Assembly: GCA_030374765.1 (NCBI GenBank)
Contig: JARGXX010000025.1
Location: 620,001-684,000 of the forward strand
From: Agarophyton chilense
Taxonomy: Eukaryota > Rhodophyta > Florideophyceae > Gracilariales > Gracilariaceae
DNA length: 64,000 bases
Reading direction: 5' to 3'
Each line of letters begins with the position of its first letter. Positions within the stretch are counted from its first letter, which is position 1. The translations under genes were made by a program, and so were the position numbers. Positions 10,966 through 20,965 of this stretch are shown here, piece by piece. The notes beneath the pieces were generated by a model. It did no database searches and had not been told where the DNA came from. It saw only the letters and a list, made by a program, of their open reading frames with translations.

Positions 10966-11302
10966 GTGTCTGAGCAACCGTCGATCTGAATCGGAAAAAT
11001 GAAGCGCGGCGCCAACTCCAGGTCTCTCACATGGATTGAAAGACTGAAGAGCCACAGCGATTGCCTTGATGATTGCCTGTTGGCCCAATACGCGTCGCGA
11101 AGGATACGAGCCGAGGCTTACATCATTACCCGTGCACCGACACGGAAGCGCAGTCCCAAGTGCATCGCAGCTCATGCGAGCATGAGCGGTGCATAGCGGG
11201 CGCACTTGCGTCTGACGAAGCCTGCAGGTGAAATGGCGAGATGCTGAGCACACCTCGCTGGTCTTACAGCCGTTTTCATAATATTTATGTAACACTCGAG
11301 CC

Positions 11303-13345
11303 TTAGCCCTCGGAAGATGAGGCAGCTTGTAACGGTTCCTCCACAGTCTGCCCTGGGCTCGCCTCCGCTGTTGCGAGCAAGTCGCGATGAAGTGCCTCTA
11401 CGCTTTTGAAGTTGCTTTGCGCCACAACGAACTCCAAGCGTTCCCTGTCGATGGCTTCCAATTGCAGCATGAAGGCTGAACTCGTAAGCTGGCGAACATA
11501 TCTAGGATCACTCATATCCAGAGCAATCCCAAGAGACACTGTCCCCTTCACAAGATCATTGCCAATCTCAACCGCGTCCTCCGTCGTAAGTCCACAGAAC
11601 AGCTCAACCCCAGCATACGCAGCATCGCATAATGCCTTTCCAAACACAGGAATCACAGACAGCACTGTGCGAGCAATGGCCGTGTAAATAAGACGTCGCT
11701 GTTGTTGTCGAAGATTCCTATGCAGGTTGTTGAGATTGTCACACAGTTGTTTCAAGTCGCTCATCATCGTGTCACTGTTCTGCGCAAGTCTCTTGAATTC
11801 TTCGGTGGCTTCATCTGTCCATTCTTCTATCCGATGCACCCGTTGGTGTAATAAACACATGCCATCCATAACATTCTCCATGACATTTTGGAGTAGAACC
11901 CGGTTTTCGCGAATCTCTGAACGTACTTCAATTGCGTGATTTACCCACACGGAGGAGCATTCAGGAATGAAGCTATGGGCCTCTGCGTGTCTTATCACGA
12001 TTGTAGCTACCATGTACTCCTCCTTACTAAGATTCAATTTTGAAACAGGTAGGTACACATTCTGCAACAAGTATCCAGGTGACCCTCGAAAATATTGTAG
12101 TTCTCGTTTTGTAAATTGGTCAGTGCGAACAAGCAGAAGAAGCAAGTTGTGAGCCGCCATGAGCGAGCCCAATGAGAGTATATTATCACTTCGCAACACA
12201 TCAAACAGTTGCTCGCTGGTGAGAACACCCTGGATCCCCAGAACGCATCGATACCACATCTTTTCAATATCATCATCGAACTGCTCCAGTAATGTTCGAC
12301 GCAAATTGGAATTATTTGGCAACACAGAAATCGGTGTATCATCCTTGTCATTCGCTATGAGTAAATCCGCACCATTTTCGACCAGTATACTTGCCACTTG
12401 TTGACTACGGTCAGTGATGAAACGATCAAGTGCATAATGAAGAGCGGTGTTGCCCCGTTTGTCAATAAGGTTGATGTGGGCGCGCGAATTCAACAAAGTC
12501 TTCACGGTAGCTGCTTGCATGTGATGCACAGCCCACATGAGAGCACTAGCTCCCTGACGATTTACATGATTCACATCTGTATTCGCTTCTAAGAGCACAC
12601 CAACAGTAGACTCATTTCCACATGCTGCGGCTAGCATCAGGGCAGTTGCCCCAAAGCAATTGACATGATACGGATTTGCACCAGCATCGAGTAAGCGCTT
12701 CACAACGCAAGATTCGGCATGCAATGCAGCATAAGTAAGTGGCGTGTCACCATCATGATCTATATGTTGAACATTGGCATCTGCTTTGCACAGCATATCA
12801 ACACATGTAAGGTGATGGGTGAACAGCGCAGTACGTCCAAAACGATCTGGAATCTCAAGATCAGCTCCGGCCTCTATCAACACTCGAAGAACCTCTAGAC
12901 GCTCCCTGCGAACAGCTGTGGAAAGGGCGGAAAGTCCGAACTTATCAACACAATCAACATGAGCGCCGGCTTCCATCAATTTAGATAGTACACAGGCATG
13001 ACCGAAACAAGCAGCATTTCTTATAGGGGTATATCCATTACTATCAGCATGATTAACATTTGCACCAGCTCGTATCAAGATTTCAGTAGCATGATGTTGT
13101 CCAAACCCCGCGGCCAAGCTCAGAGCGGTACGATTAAGGTGATTGACGTGATGTACATTTCCCCCATGCTTCAGCACCAACTCGATAACGTTCACATGAC
13201 CGCATCGAGCCGCCCATAGAAGTGCCGTCAGTTGCTTTTGTCCCTGATAATCCACATGAACTTCTTGTTCAAGCAAACGTAGCATGCAAGATTCGTCGCC
13301 TTTTCGAGCGGCTTTTATTAGTTGATCTCCCGGCGAAATGGGCAT
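11303..13345 (-). CDS. Ankyrin-repeat protein with C-terminal helical domain
   Basis: 680 residues, one uninterrupted exon starting at ATG 13343-13345. Residues about 5-345 form roughly ten to eleven ankyrin repeats of about 33 residues. They are recognised by recurring signatures such as GYTPIRNAACFGHACVLSKL, GATALMLAAACGNESTVGVLL and GNTALHYALDRF, with the loops D/N-x-x-G in register; one repeat near 170-200 is shortened. The remaining about 335 residues lack repeats and are predicted mainly helical by eye. They include a likely coiled-coil region near 490-560 (MDGMCLLHQRVHRIEEW to LNNLHRNLRQQQRRL) and a hydrophobic stretch AIARTVLSVIPVFGKALCDA. Ankyrin arrays bind partner proteins; the partner here cannot be read from sequence. 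No kinase, death or channel domain is recognisable. It is co-directional with the FNT gene about 340 bp downstream, and a separate gene given the spacing. Confidence 0.85.
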   Translation of the reverse strand: MPISPGDQLIKAARKGDESCMLRLLEQEVHVDYQGQKQLTALLWAARCGHVNVIELVLKHGGNVHHVNHLNRTALSLAAGFGQHHATEILIRAGANVNHADSNGYTPIRNAACFGHACVLSKLMEAGAHVDCVDKFGLSALSTAVRRERLEVLRVLIEAGADLEIPDRFGRTALFTHHLTCVDMLCKADANVQHIDHDGDTPLTYAALHAESCVVKRLLDAGANPYHVNCFGATALMLAAACGNESTVGVLLEANTDVNHVNRQGASALMWAVHHMQAATVKTLLNSRAHINLIDKRGNTALHYALDRFITDRSQQVASILVENGADLLIANDKDDTPISVLPNNSNLRRTLLEQFDDDIEKMWYRCVLGIQGVLTSEQLFDVLRSDNILSLGSLMAAHNLLLLLVRTDQFTKRELQYFRGSPGYLLQNVYLPVSKLNLSKEEYMVATIVIRHAEAHSFIPECSSVWVNHAIEVRSEIRENRVLLQNVMENVMDGMCLLHQRVHRIEEWTDEATEEFKRLAQNSDTMMSDLKQLCDNLNNLHRNLRQQQRRLIYTAIARTVLSVIPVFGKALCDAAYAGVELFCGLTTEDAVEIGNDLVKGTVSLGIALDMSDPRYVRQLTSSAFMLQLEAIDRERLEFVVAQSNFKSVEALHRDLLATAEASPGQTVEEPLQAASSSEG

Positions 13346-15243
13346 TGAGTTGTCTCAAAAATGACGCAGTGAGAAAAAGAAAGAAGGGAATCGGTAACCC
13401 GGTAGGAATTCTGGCGGCCTGTATTGACTGAAGAGAACAGTTGGCATTCCATCGAAGCGCGAGAGAGAAACGAGCGGAATGCGTTTCGGTAGCGGCTTAT
13501 TTGATAATGCAATATGGTGGTATGTTGGGGCTCGACAAACGAAGCAAAACCGTCTCGAGATTCCCGTTACATATGTCATCCGCACCATTTTAGGTGGAAC
13601 TGGTACGTTAGTGATGTTCTCGTAGCCTTCTATGACAGTTTTTGCTTTTCGAGAGCGCAGATTGGGAAATATGGCTCTTACAAGTGCACCCCGTCGAGCT
13701 TGTTGTGCATACGACGGGGAACATACTAGAACGCTACAACGATTACGTGCTAATCTCTGTAGGTCTTGATGCCATGCAGGAAGCTATCCGACGTACGCGG
13801 CCGAACGCAAAAAAAAACCCTCCTGTCATTTGCCCCAAGAGAACGATAGACCTTCAATCAAAAGCCGGCTTCGTTCACTGCTCCCGTCAAAAATTAGCTG
13901 AGTTGTTCTACGGGAAACACCGAGCAATGGGACGTTCATCGCCAGTCCATCGCCATATATTCATGCAGGCTTTTGGTGCTCTTGTTGTCATCGGAATACC
14001 TAACGCCCTTTATTTTTGAGAGCACCTTGTCAGGGTTTTCTGCAGCTGTTGATACCGTTTACATCCCCATCTGCATGTAGATGTTGGTTTGGTTTGGCTC
14101 CTGTGTTGACTTATTCTTGTACTTTTCCCGGTTGCTTCCTGTCAAGTAGAAATGTAACAATACTAGACCTCTCGTAGACAAACGAAGTTTGTTCTGTATT
14201 CACACTAACTAGTGCCACCTATAGGAAACACGATTTTGTGCAAGAAGCGGCGGTTTCGCTTCTGACATCAGGATGGAAAAAGTCATCATACGGCCGCCAA
14301 AGTTTCTTTACCTCCACTGCACTCCCCTACCATCACCTTCACGCCTGTGCATGAGAAACCACCTCTTCCTTCCCCACTCCTTGCCTTGCACAGTTCTTCC
14401 CCATCCAACTATTTCTCTCCCAAAGTTGGACTTTGATAGTCTTCCAAACTTTAATGAAGGGGGGTGTCTGATTATTTTGTTATGTCGGCCACCTTAGGCG
14501 ATTGAATTAGATTCCATGGATGAACAGCCAAACAGAAAGGAGCCCTGCCCGTTGAAGGGTCTTCCGATGAGCATCGGCATCGGCGTTTTCTGAATGAACA
14601 CGCCCGACGCGAATCAATCTCGGGAACGACCAGCATCTGCAATAAAGCTGAAAAGAAATACAGGTATGGTTGAAGAAATGCGAATCGTAGTACGAGCTGC
14701 AACACTTATTCAAGCCGCTTCTTTATCTCCAGCGCAAGCTGTAGGCGAAGGAGCGGAGGGTGGGAGAAAGAAAACATCACAGCGCAGACGCTGCCAGGAA
14801 AGCTGGCGGGAGCGCCGCTTGGGCGCGGCCGATCGGGGGTCGTACTAATTCACGACGGAGACGCAAGCTGCGTGCCCGAGCTGCACTAACTCAAAAATGA
14901 TTTCTCCGCGTTCCTCGAAATCCGATTGCTGAATTGCTGCCATGGACAAACTGGTCGCGGAAGAGAAAGCGAGGCACAAGTCACAGCAGCGATAGTCGTT
15001 TACCATTCGTGCGTTTGCGCCCGTCGTACAGTAGAACTATATTTTGATTCTCGACTTGAAATTCTTGCCCTTCCCAGTTCGAACTCGCACATCTTACGGT
15101 AGATGACAACAGGGTTACAAATCACGAAGTCGATGCGCTCAATCGTCTTTTACGTCGCATCCAGAGCCACAAAAGGGCGTCAAACCCTTCTCCATCCATC
15201 TCTACCTAGATTCGCATCGGTCCTGCTCATTTCCCAGTAGAAA
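13346..15243. other. Intergenic region between the ankyrin and RBR genes
   Basis: Nearly 1.9 kb between divergently transcribed genes, so it should hold both promoters. A plus-strand frame at 13642-14019 is listed separately. The rest (14020-15243) has short open frames on both strands with no family signal. Pyrimidine-rich tracts upstream of 15244 (for example 15186-15230) are compatible with a promoter. Confidence 0.4.
13642..14019 (+). CDS. Possible small hypothetical protein (125 aa)
   Basis: An open frame of about 125 codons upstream of the RBR gene on the same strand. The peptide starts MLFESADWEIWLLQVHP, has a basic middle part (RRTRPNAKKN) and a mildly hydrophobic end (FGALVVIGIPNALYF). 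I recognise no domain, signal peptide or motif. Nothing confirms that it is translated: the start could be chance, and it may be a relic of a longer gene. It lies about 300 bp from the ankyrin start on the opposite strand. Confidence 0.2.
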   Translation: MLFESADWEIWLLQVHPVELVVHTTGNILERYNDYVLISVGLDAMQEAIRRTRPNAKKNPPVICPKRTIDLQSKAGFVHCSRQKLAELFYGKHRAMGRSSPVHRHIFMQAFGALVVIGIPNALYF

Positions 15244-16566
15244 ATGGCTGCGCCAGAAACCGACTATCTCTTTGCTCTTCGTCTCCAGCTCAAGGAGAAT
15301 GGAGCGGGCGACTTGGACTTGGTCGACACGCTCCGTCTTGACACCCATGCACACACACCACACCACATGCTTCACAGTCTTGCCCTCGCTCGATCACTCG
15401 AAGAATCAAACCAGCTGGTTGCAGACGACTCAATGTTTGCTCGCAACCTCGCCGCAGCTCAGCAAGGTTTGAAGCCGGACGATCCCACTCCCCAACTTGA
15501 TCCTGAACAGGCCCCAGAGAAAGGAGAACGCACCCTAGAGTGTCAGATATGTTTCGATGTTTTCTTGCCTCACTTGGCGTTTACCTCAAATGAATGCCAA
15601 CATAGCTTTTGTTACCCCTGTTTTATACAATATCTGCAGTTGGTGATTCAGAGAGGTCATCCGTATCCCGTCACCTGTCCCAGCTGCCGCTTGATTCTTG
15701 ATAATCAAACCTGCTTGAAATCACTGTCCGGTACTGGAGAAGACTATGAAGCATTGGAACGACTCATTATCAATAAAGACTACACTAAGAAGATTCGCTA
15801 CTGCGCCAATTCAAAGTGTGCAATGCCTTTCGACTGGGTTTGTGATGAAGTTGGCTCTCAAGATGTTGAACAGATAGCCAGAGTTTTATGTCCATTTTGT
15901 GGTACGGAAACATGTGCAATATGTCGTTGCGTCTGGCACGAAGATCAGACGTGTGAACAACATGCCGTCGCACTGGATCTTGAATCCCTGTCGCTTCTAA
16001 CCCGTGAAAACCACTGGAAAAGGTGTCCTCACTGTGGGCACCTAATCGAAAAGCGTAACGGCGACTGTGCTTTTGTGCGTTGTACCTGTGGCTGCGGGTT
16101 TTGTCATACTTGTGGTGCAGCCTATCTGACTCTTGAGGCCACTTTTCAGAATGAGCATGGGACGCCTGGTTGCAATTGCTCCTTATTCCCGCCAATCCAA
16201 GCCGAACAGGCTCATGAGCCACCCCTGCCGCAACGGAGACTTCCTTTGCAACTGATCCAAGAAGATCTCCAGGAAGAACCCGCGCAGCCACTTAATCAGG
16301 GTGTAATCGGTCCAAACGGTCATGTGAACGTGATGAAGTGTTTAGAAGATGGTGGTCGTTCAATGGGTGGTCCACTTCCTAGGGCGATGTTGATGTCTAT
16401 GTCTATTAATACTTGTCCTTACGAAGATTGTGATGTCCAATTTCGAAATGTTCATGCACTGGAGCAGCATCTAGCGTTTGTGCAGAGACATGAAGTTTAT
16501 TTATGCTGTGAAAGGCCGTTTTACTGTTATGCCTCTCTTCATAACCATCAAGCGAACAATCATTGA
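15244..16566 (+). CDS. RBR-type (RING-IBR-RING) E3 ubiquitin ligase
   Basis: 440 residues, one exon. RING1 spans C100-C148 (CQICFDVF..ECQHSFCYPCF..CPSC). The in-between-RING zinc domain spans C187-H240 (CANSKCAMPF..CPFCGTETCAICRC..H..C..H). RING2 spans C261-C290 (CPHCGHLIEKRNGDCAFVRC). In RBR ligases RING2 carries the catalytic cysteine, which by position is C275 in NGDC (NGGC in parkin). Such enzymes take ubiquitin from an E2 onto this cysteine and then onto a substrate. The N-terminal 95 residues are acidic and of unknown function. The last about 50 residues form a C2H2-like element (CPYEDCDVQF..ALEQHLAFVQRH) followed by a Cys/His-rich tail, an uncommon addition. The ATG at 15244 is preceded by AAA and starts a frame with no earlier ATG. 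It is convergent with the CYTH gene downstream. Confidence 0.92.
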   Translation: MAAPETDYLFALRLQLKENGAGDLDLVDTLRLDTHAHTPHHMLHSLALARSLEESNQLVADDSMFARNLAAAQQGLKPDDPTPQLDPEQAPEKGERTLECQICFDVFLPHLAFTSNECQHSFCYPCFIQYLQLVIQRGHPYPVTCPSCRLILDNQTCLKSLSGTGEDYEALERLIINKDYTKKIRYCANSKCAMPFDWVCDEVGSQDVEQIARVLCPFCGTETCAICRCVWHEDQTCEQHAVALDLESLSLLTRENHWKRCPHCGHLIEKRNGDCAFVRCTCGCGFCHTCGAAYLTLEATFQNEHGTPGCNCSLFPPIQAEQAHEPPLPQRRLPLQLIQEDLQEEPAQPLNQGVIGPNGHVNVMKCLEDGGRSMGGPLPRAMLMSMSINTCPYEDCDVQFRNVHALEQHLAFVQRHEVYLCCERPFYCYASLHNHQANNH

Positions 16567-17618
16567 CCGGCCAAGTTCTCCAGCATACGAGCAGCATGAA
16601 CAACCAAATAGCAAGCATGCATGACAAACAAACCCTGTTCCACTATCAGGCACAAGTTCAGTCTCGTCTCCTTCGATTCATGGTTCATTTGCCATATTTG
16701 ACGATGTTCATTTCCAAGCCGAAGCCTCAAAAAATCTGCTTAGTCTTCGTCGACACAACGAGCGTTGATAAAGTGAAGAGTGCGGAGTTACTAGCTAGCA
16801 GTCTCAAAAGATCTAGAGTCTATACTGAATCCCTTCAAATAAACAGAAGTCGGCGAATAAGGGCAGAACATGACGGGTGAATGGTTAGCTGAGTTTGGAG
16901 TTGGCATTCACGTTTCTTTCATAGCCCCCACTCCTGAAATGTGGCTGGTGGGCTACCTTTAGTGTATTATCTACTTTTATGCAGGGAATTTGGGTTCATG
17001 GATCATCTCATAACTTATGGAAACCATCGTGGCTTCCATAATATCCATGGAAGGAGCTGAATTCTACAGAACCAACGTTAATGTTTGATACCATGATCTG
17101 CAACAATGAAGAGCATGATGAGGGCCGTCATGTCGTAAGAGTCAACTAGCGAACACCAATCATGCCAGTCGCCGCCATGCGCGTGAGTGGAAAGCAGCGA
17201 AAAGACTCTAGAGGTTCGCTGCATGAAAGCAGGAGGCCAAGAACCTATCTTTATCTGGAAGAAGATCACACCGCCGTGTCTCTCACTTTCCCTCCTCTCA
17301 AAAGGAGCTCTTCCACAGGTATCTATGCGGCTGGTTTCTTTCTAAGACTGTTGCTTTAGGGTCAAGGAACGCCTGTAGCTTTTGACATCGTCCATGACCA
17401 GATGTAATGAAGAAGGAAAGATTTCCATAATCCCTCGTACGCGAGATGCTTGTCGAGCGCCTTGTCCTAGCTTATCTATCTTCCGATGTGGTCTGGGATG
17501 GATAAATAGGAGGGTATCCAAGTACTTGAGCAAAGGAGAACAATTCAGAGACACAATGCTCTTTGTGCGCTTTGAAGCCCAATTATGATCTGCAGAATTG
17601 ACCACCCCGTGAAACCCC
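16567..17618. other. Shared 3' intergenic region
   Basis: About 1 kb between the convergent RBR and CYTH genes. Open frames such as 16563-16880 (plus) and 17342-17605 (minus) show no recognisable domain. I see no repeat or RNA gene. Confidence 0.45.
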
Positions 17619-18335
17619 TTACGTTATCCCTTTTGCTTCAAGTTTCTTATAAAGATCTGGGTTCTTTTCCAATAAGTAGCGTATGAGCTTTCCACCACCG
17701 CTTGCGACCTTGTCAAGTTTGAATTGTTGGCAGGTCTGTTCAATAGCTTTCGAAGCACCATCGACTTGCTCACTGTCATTTACAAGAACTTCAATTTCAC
17801 CAATCTGATAGCTGAAACCATTATCTCCAGAGCATTCATCTGCTGTGATCTGCATCTCATAGCTACCCCATGGCACTGTCTTGTGAAGCGACCATATACT
17901 TCGCAGGGTAGTTATGTTTGCATAAGTATCCATTCCCTCCGTCTGAAATCCATGTTGCACAAGGTAATCCAAAGCAGCATTTCCAACAAGCTCCTTATAA
18001 ACAACAGCCCCGCGCTGCGCGATCGAGGGAACTTCGACCGGGATTTTCAATTCCCATTGTAGATCTCTTCGTCGCAACCATTTGTCTGACAGAGCCAACT
18101 GTTGACAAAAATAGAAATCTTTGAAACGAATTTGCCTACAATCTCCTGCATGTAGCGTCAGGGCTTTCCTGGCTTCTTGAGATACATGAAATCGCGTCTC
18201 AACTTCAATTAGATTTTGAACCATTGCAAAGAATACTAGACAGGTCTTGCTTGAGTTTTGGGGGCACTTGGAAACTAAGAGAGCTGACGTGGGACGCTGG
18301 AGGAAGTATGTCGTTGAGGAAGTGAAAGAAATCAT
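17619..18335 (-). CDS. CYTH-domain protein, thiamine-triphosphatase-like
   Basis: 238 residues from the first ATG (18333-18335), or 201 from the second (18222-18224), which begins MVQNLIEVETRF, exactly where animal thiamine triphosphatases begin. The extra 37 residues are rich in Ser/Thr with basic and no acidic residues, so they may be an organelle presequence; the choice is open. The CYTH tunnel residues can be followed: E44-x-E46 at strand 1, DKWLRRR (basic pair), WELK, VVYKEL, GEIEV (late ExE) and the C-terminal SGGGKLIRYLLEKNPDLYKKL, closely matching the thiamine-triphosphatase tail. The family hydrolyses thiamine triphosphate or other polyphosphates with a divalent metal. One oddity: the third residue of the ExExK signature is Arg (R48), not Lys. 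The exact substrate is therefore uncertain. Confidence 0.88.
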   Translation of the reverse strand: MISFTSSTTYFLQRPTSALLVSKCPQNSSKTCLVFFAMVQNLIEVETRFHVSQEARKALTLHAGDCRQIRFKDFYFCQQLALSDKWLRRRDLQWELKIPVEVPSIAQRGAVVYKELVGNAALDYLVQHGFQTEGMDTYANITTLRSIWSLHKTVPWGSYEMQITADECSGDNGFSYQIGEIEVLVNDSEQVDGASKAIEQTCQQFKLDKVASGGGKLIRYLLEKNPDLYKKLEAKGIT

Positions 18336-19493
18336 TGTACCTCATTCTCTCTGTCCATCTTCGTGAGAGCACTCGAGCCAGAATAGTGCCATCTTTGACT
18401 GTACCTTCGTAGATACAGAGGTTTCGATGCAGAGCTATGTTACCGACGGTAATCTAGTCGAAAGTTGAACTGCTCTGCGTTCTTGGTTGTGCTGTGGTGT
18501 TAATTCGTCAGTTAATCTAAACACGTGGCGAGTCATAGGGGCAAGGCCTACAGGATAGCGGTTATCTCTATCACACAGCGCTTCAGGGATGAAAGGGTTA
18601 GGTAAGGTAGATGAAGGTTATCATACCTTCTTTCTCTCCTTGGTGTGCAAGATTTTCTTTTCGTGGCCCATGTTGTCATTCGAATGTGTAGCACCTAAAC
18701 AAGAATTATCGCAACCTTTTTCCAGGAACTGCCTGTTATTTGCAGTCGCAATTGCGATAGCGAAACATTCATATATCGAATTGCAAGCTGTAACGAACAC
18801 TACTACTACAATCATGTAGTGATATGCTTCAATCGAACATCTTGCTTTTAAAAAAGGTAGTATCCAGAGATAGAATCAAATTAATTGCTGATGATTGCAC
18901 GGAAACCAGACCACGACAAGGAGCTCTACATATATCACTTTGTGCCGCCAATAGATCATGGCTTCGTTCTGCGTTCCAAACTAGTTTGGAGATTTCTTTT
19001 GTCCTCGGGTAGATACGATGAGTTGTGAAAACCCAACAACTTGTTTTGTGAAAGAAATGTCAAAGGTTGAAGTCATGCTTGAGATTTACATTGCGTGGCT
19101 CAAGGCATGTACAGACCATTTATTGTTCTGTGCTTTAACTAAAACGCCGGTGGCTAGTGTGAGTCAGTGCACCTCTGCTTCTCTGAGTGAGGGTTGGTGT
19201 TTGGCAGAGTACACTCGATAGTGCACATAGTGTACACGACCAAACTCTATTTTGAAAAAGATCATCCGAGCCAGACGATTGATTTTAAAATCAGCACTTC
19301 CTAGAACACTGAATACTAGCTAGAGAACCAGTTAAATCAAACTCATGGCAGAATCGGCACAAGCAGCTAGAAGTGCTCCGGCTTTCGCAGGCAGAAAGCG
19401 TCGTCATATTTCCTTTTCTGAAAATTATTTCTGAACTGGCTAACTTTGGCTACATTTCTCTCTCTTTTACGGGCATGCTACGTTCTATCAATA
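18336..19493. other. Intergenic region between the CYTH gene and Tc1 copy 2
   Basis: Probable promoter of the CYTH gene at the left end, then about 1 kb with short open frames (18589-18819, 18824-19012, 19018-19221) that carry no recognisable domain. No repeat or RNA gene seen. Confidence 0.4.
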
Positions 19494-20849
19494 TCGTGCG
19501 TTTCAGAATCATATCCCTTTACAAAAACTGCGCCAAGAAGGCATTTCACATAAAGTCTGTTTCAAAATCATATCCCTCGCGCAAATTTTCCAAAAATCGA
19601 CGTTTTGGCTACAGTAAAACTAACAAAATCAGTGTGAAAAAATTTTCAAGTAAAAAAACTGTCAAAAACATAACCTTTATTGCATCCTTTTTATTCTAAC
19701 GCGAGTTCAGTAGTTTATTTTTGCTCCTTTAGCATTTATAACACTTATACAACGCTTTGGCATGGATTCTATAAAAGGATTGATAGAATTACTGTCAATC
19801 TTTTCCCAGCAATCTTTGATACAATTTTTTTAGATCAAAAACTGTATCAAATTGCCTTCCTTTCCCATAAACCATTCGGGCCAATATTGCCTAAATGTTT
19901 TCGATAGGGTTGAGGTCAGGAGAGCGCGCAGGCTATTCCATAACCGACATATTTAGACTATTAAACCCCTGTTTCATAGTTTGAGACTTATACACAGGTG
20001 CATTATCTTGCTGAAAAATGAATTCTTCTCCGTGCATACAGTATGAAAAAGGTAAAAGATAGTTTTCTAGAACCTCAGCATACTTCTCAGAGTTCATTGT
20101 AGTTTCAACGAAAGCCATATCAGTTGCTCTTTTCGTGAAGATTCCAGCCTAAACCATTACTGATGCGCTTCCTAAATGCCTGGTCATCAATTCTTTCTTT
20201 TCTTTTCGTAGATCAGACCAATAAACTTTATAGCAATCTGGACCATCAAGGTTAAACTTTTTTTCGTCGGAAAAGATAAAATTATTCCATTCCGTTTTCC
20301 AATAAGCCTTTTGAGAACAACATTCAACACGATTCTTCTTGTGATAATCTTTTAAAAACAAGTTTTCCTCATTTTTGTGTACTCGAACAATTTTGACGGT
20401 TAGCTTTACGGCATATAGTAAATCTTGATACAGGCACACTTAGAAGTTTGACAAGTTTTCCGCAAGATGAATTGTTACGACATATTTCTCTCTCGATTCC
20501 ACGCTTATCTGCCGAGGGTAGTTACGTAGGACTTCCGGTTGAACGACTTTTCCCGTATGTAACGAAGTGTTTTAGGAAGTTGCGGATTGCTTTTTAAGCT
20601 GCGCATGAGCTTTCGGGCTATATCTGCTTTAATTATATCCTGAACTACTACTTCCATGATTTTCAGCTGTTCAGACCGTGTCAGGGGCGTGCCACGAGAC
20701 GTGATTGAGCTAATGATTGTATAAAGATATAATTTTGAAACAGTGTTGTTGACTTGGTGGTTTTTATTTGTAGTGAAATGTGCTCTACAGTGCGTGAAAT
20801 GCTTTTTTGGCGCGGTTTTTGTAAAGGGATATGTTTTTGAAACGCACTG
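19494..20849 (-). mobile_element. Tc1/mariner element, copy 2 (complete ends)
   Basis: 1356 bp with about 55-bp terminal inverted repeats. The left repeat reads GTGCGTTTCAGAATCATATCCC and the right one, on the other strand, GTGCGTTTCAAAAACATATCCC; both continue CTTTACAAAAACYGCGCCAA. TA dinucleotides flank both ends (19492-19493 and 20850-20851), the usual Tc1/mariner target duplication. A second, TIR-like subterminal motif sits at about 19560 and is the point where copy 1 is truncated. It contains one minus-strand transposase relic. Confidence 0.9.
19696..20702 (-). pseudogene. Tc1/mariner transposase, decayed
   Basis: Same protein as copy 1. The start codon has become ACG (20700-20702), followed by S-R-G-T-P-L-T-R-S and a helix-turn-helix (LKIMEVVVQDIIKADIARKL). 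The first catalytic Asp is in FIFSDEKKFNLDGPD and the second in FIFQQDNAPVYK. The frame breaks near 20500 and between about 20120 and 20150, and a TAA or TAG interrupts before the Glu-containing region. Not functional. Confidence 0.88.
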
Positions 20850-20965
20850 TACTGTAAAGCACATTTCACAACAAATAAAAACCACCAAGTCAACAACACT
20901 GTTTCAAAATTATATCTTTATACAATCATTAGCTCAATCACGTCTTGTGGCACGCCCCTGACACG
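20677..20965. repeat. Foldback of two head-to-head Tc1 5' ends
   Basis: Arms of 114 bp (20677-20790 and 20852-20965) are inverted copies with only a few mismatches, separated by a 61-bp spacer holding the terminal repeat of copy 2. Each arm contains the 5' untranslated part plus the first about nine codons of the transposase. The right arm ends exactly where the element B LTR starts. It begins directly at the TA target site of copy 2, so it lacks its own terminal repeat. Confidence 0.85.

Noticed and set aside
10466..11002. 178-codon plus-strand frame over the FNT gene
   Set aside because: Shadow of the transporter; the minus strand has the full family signature.
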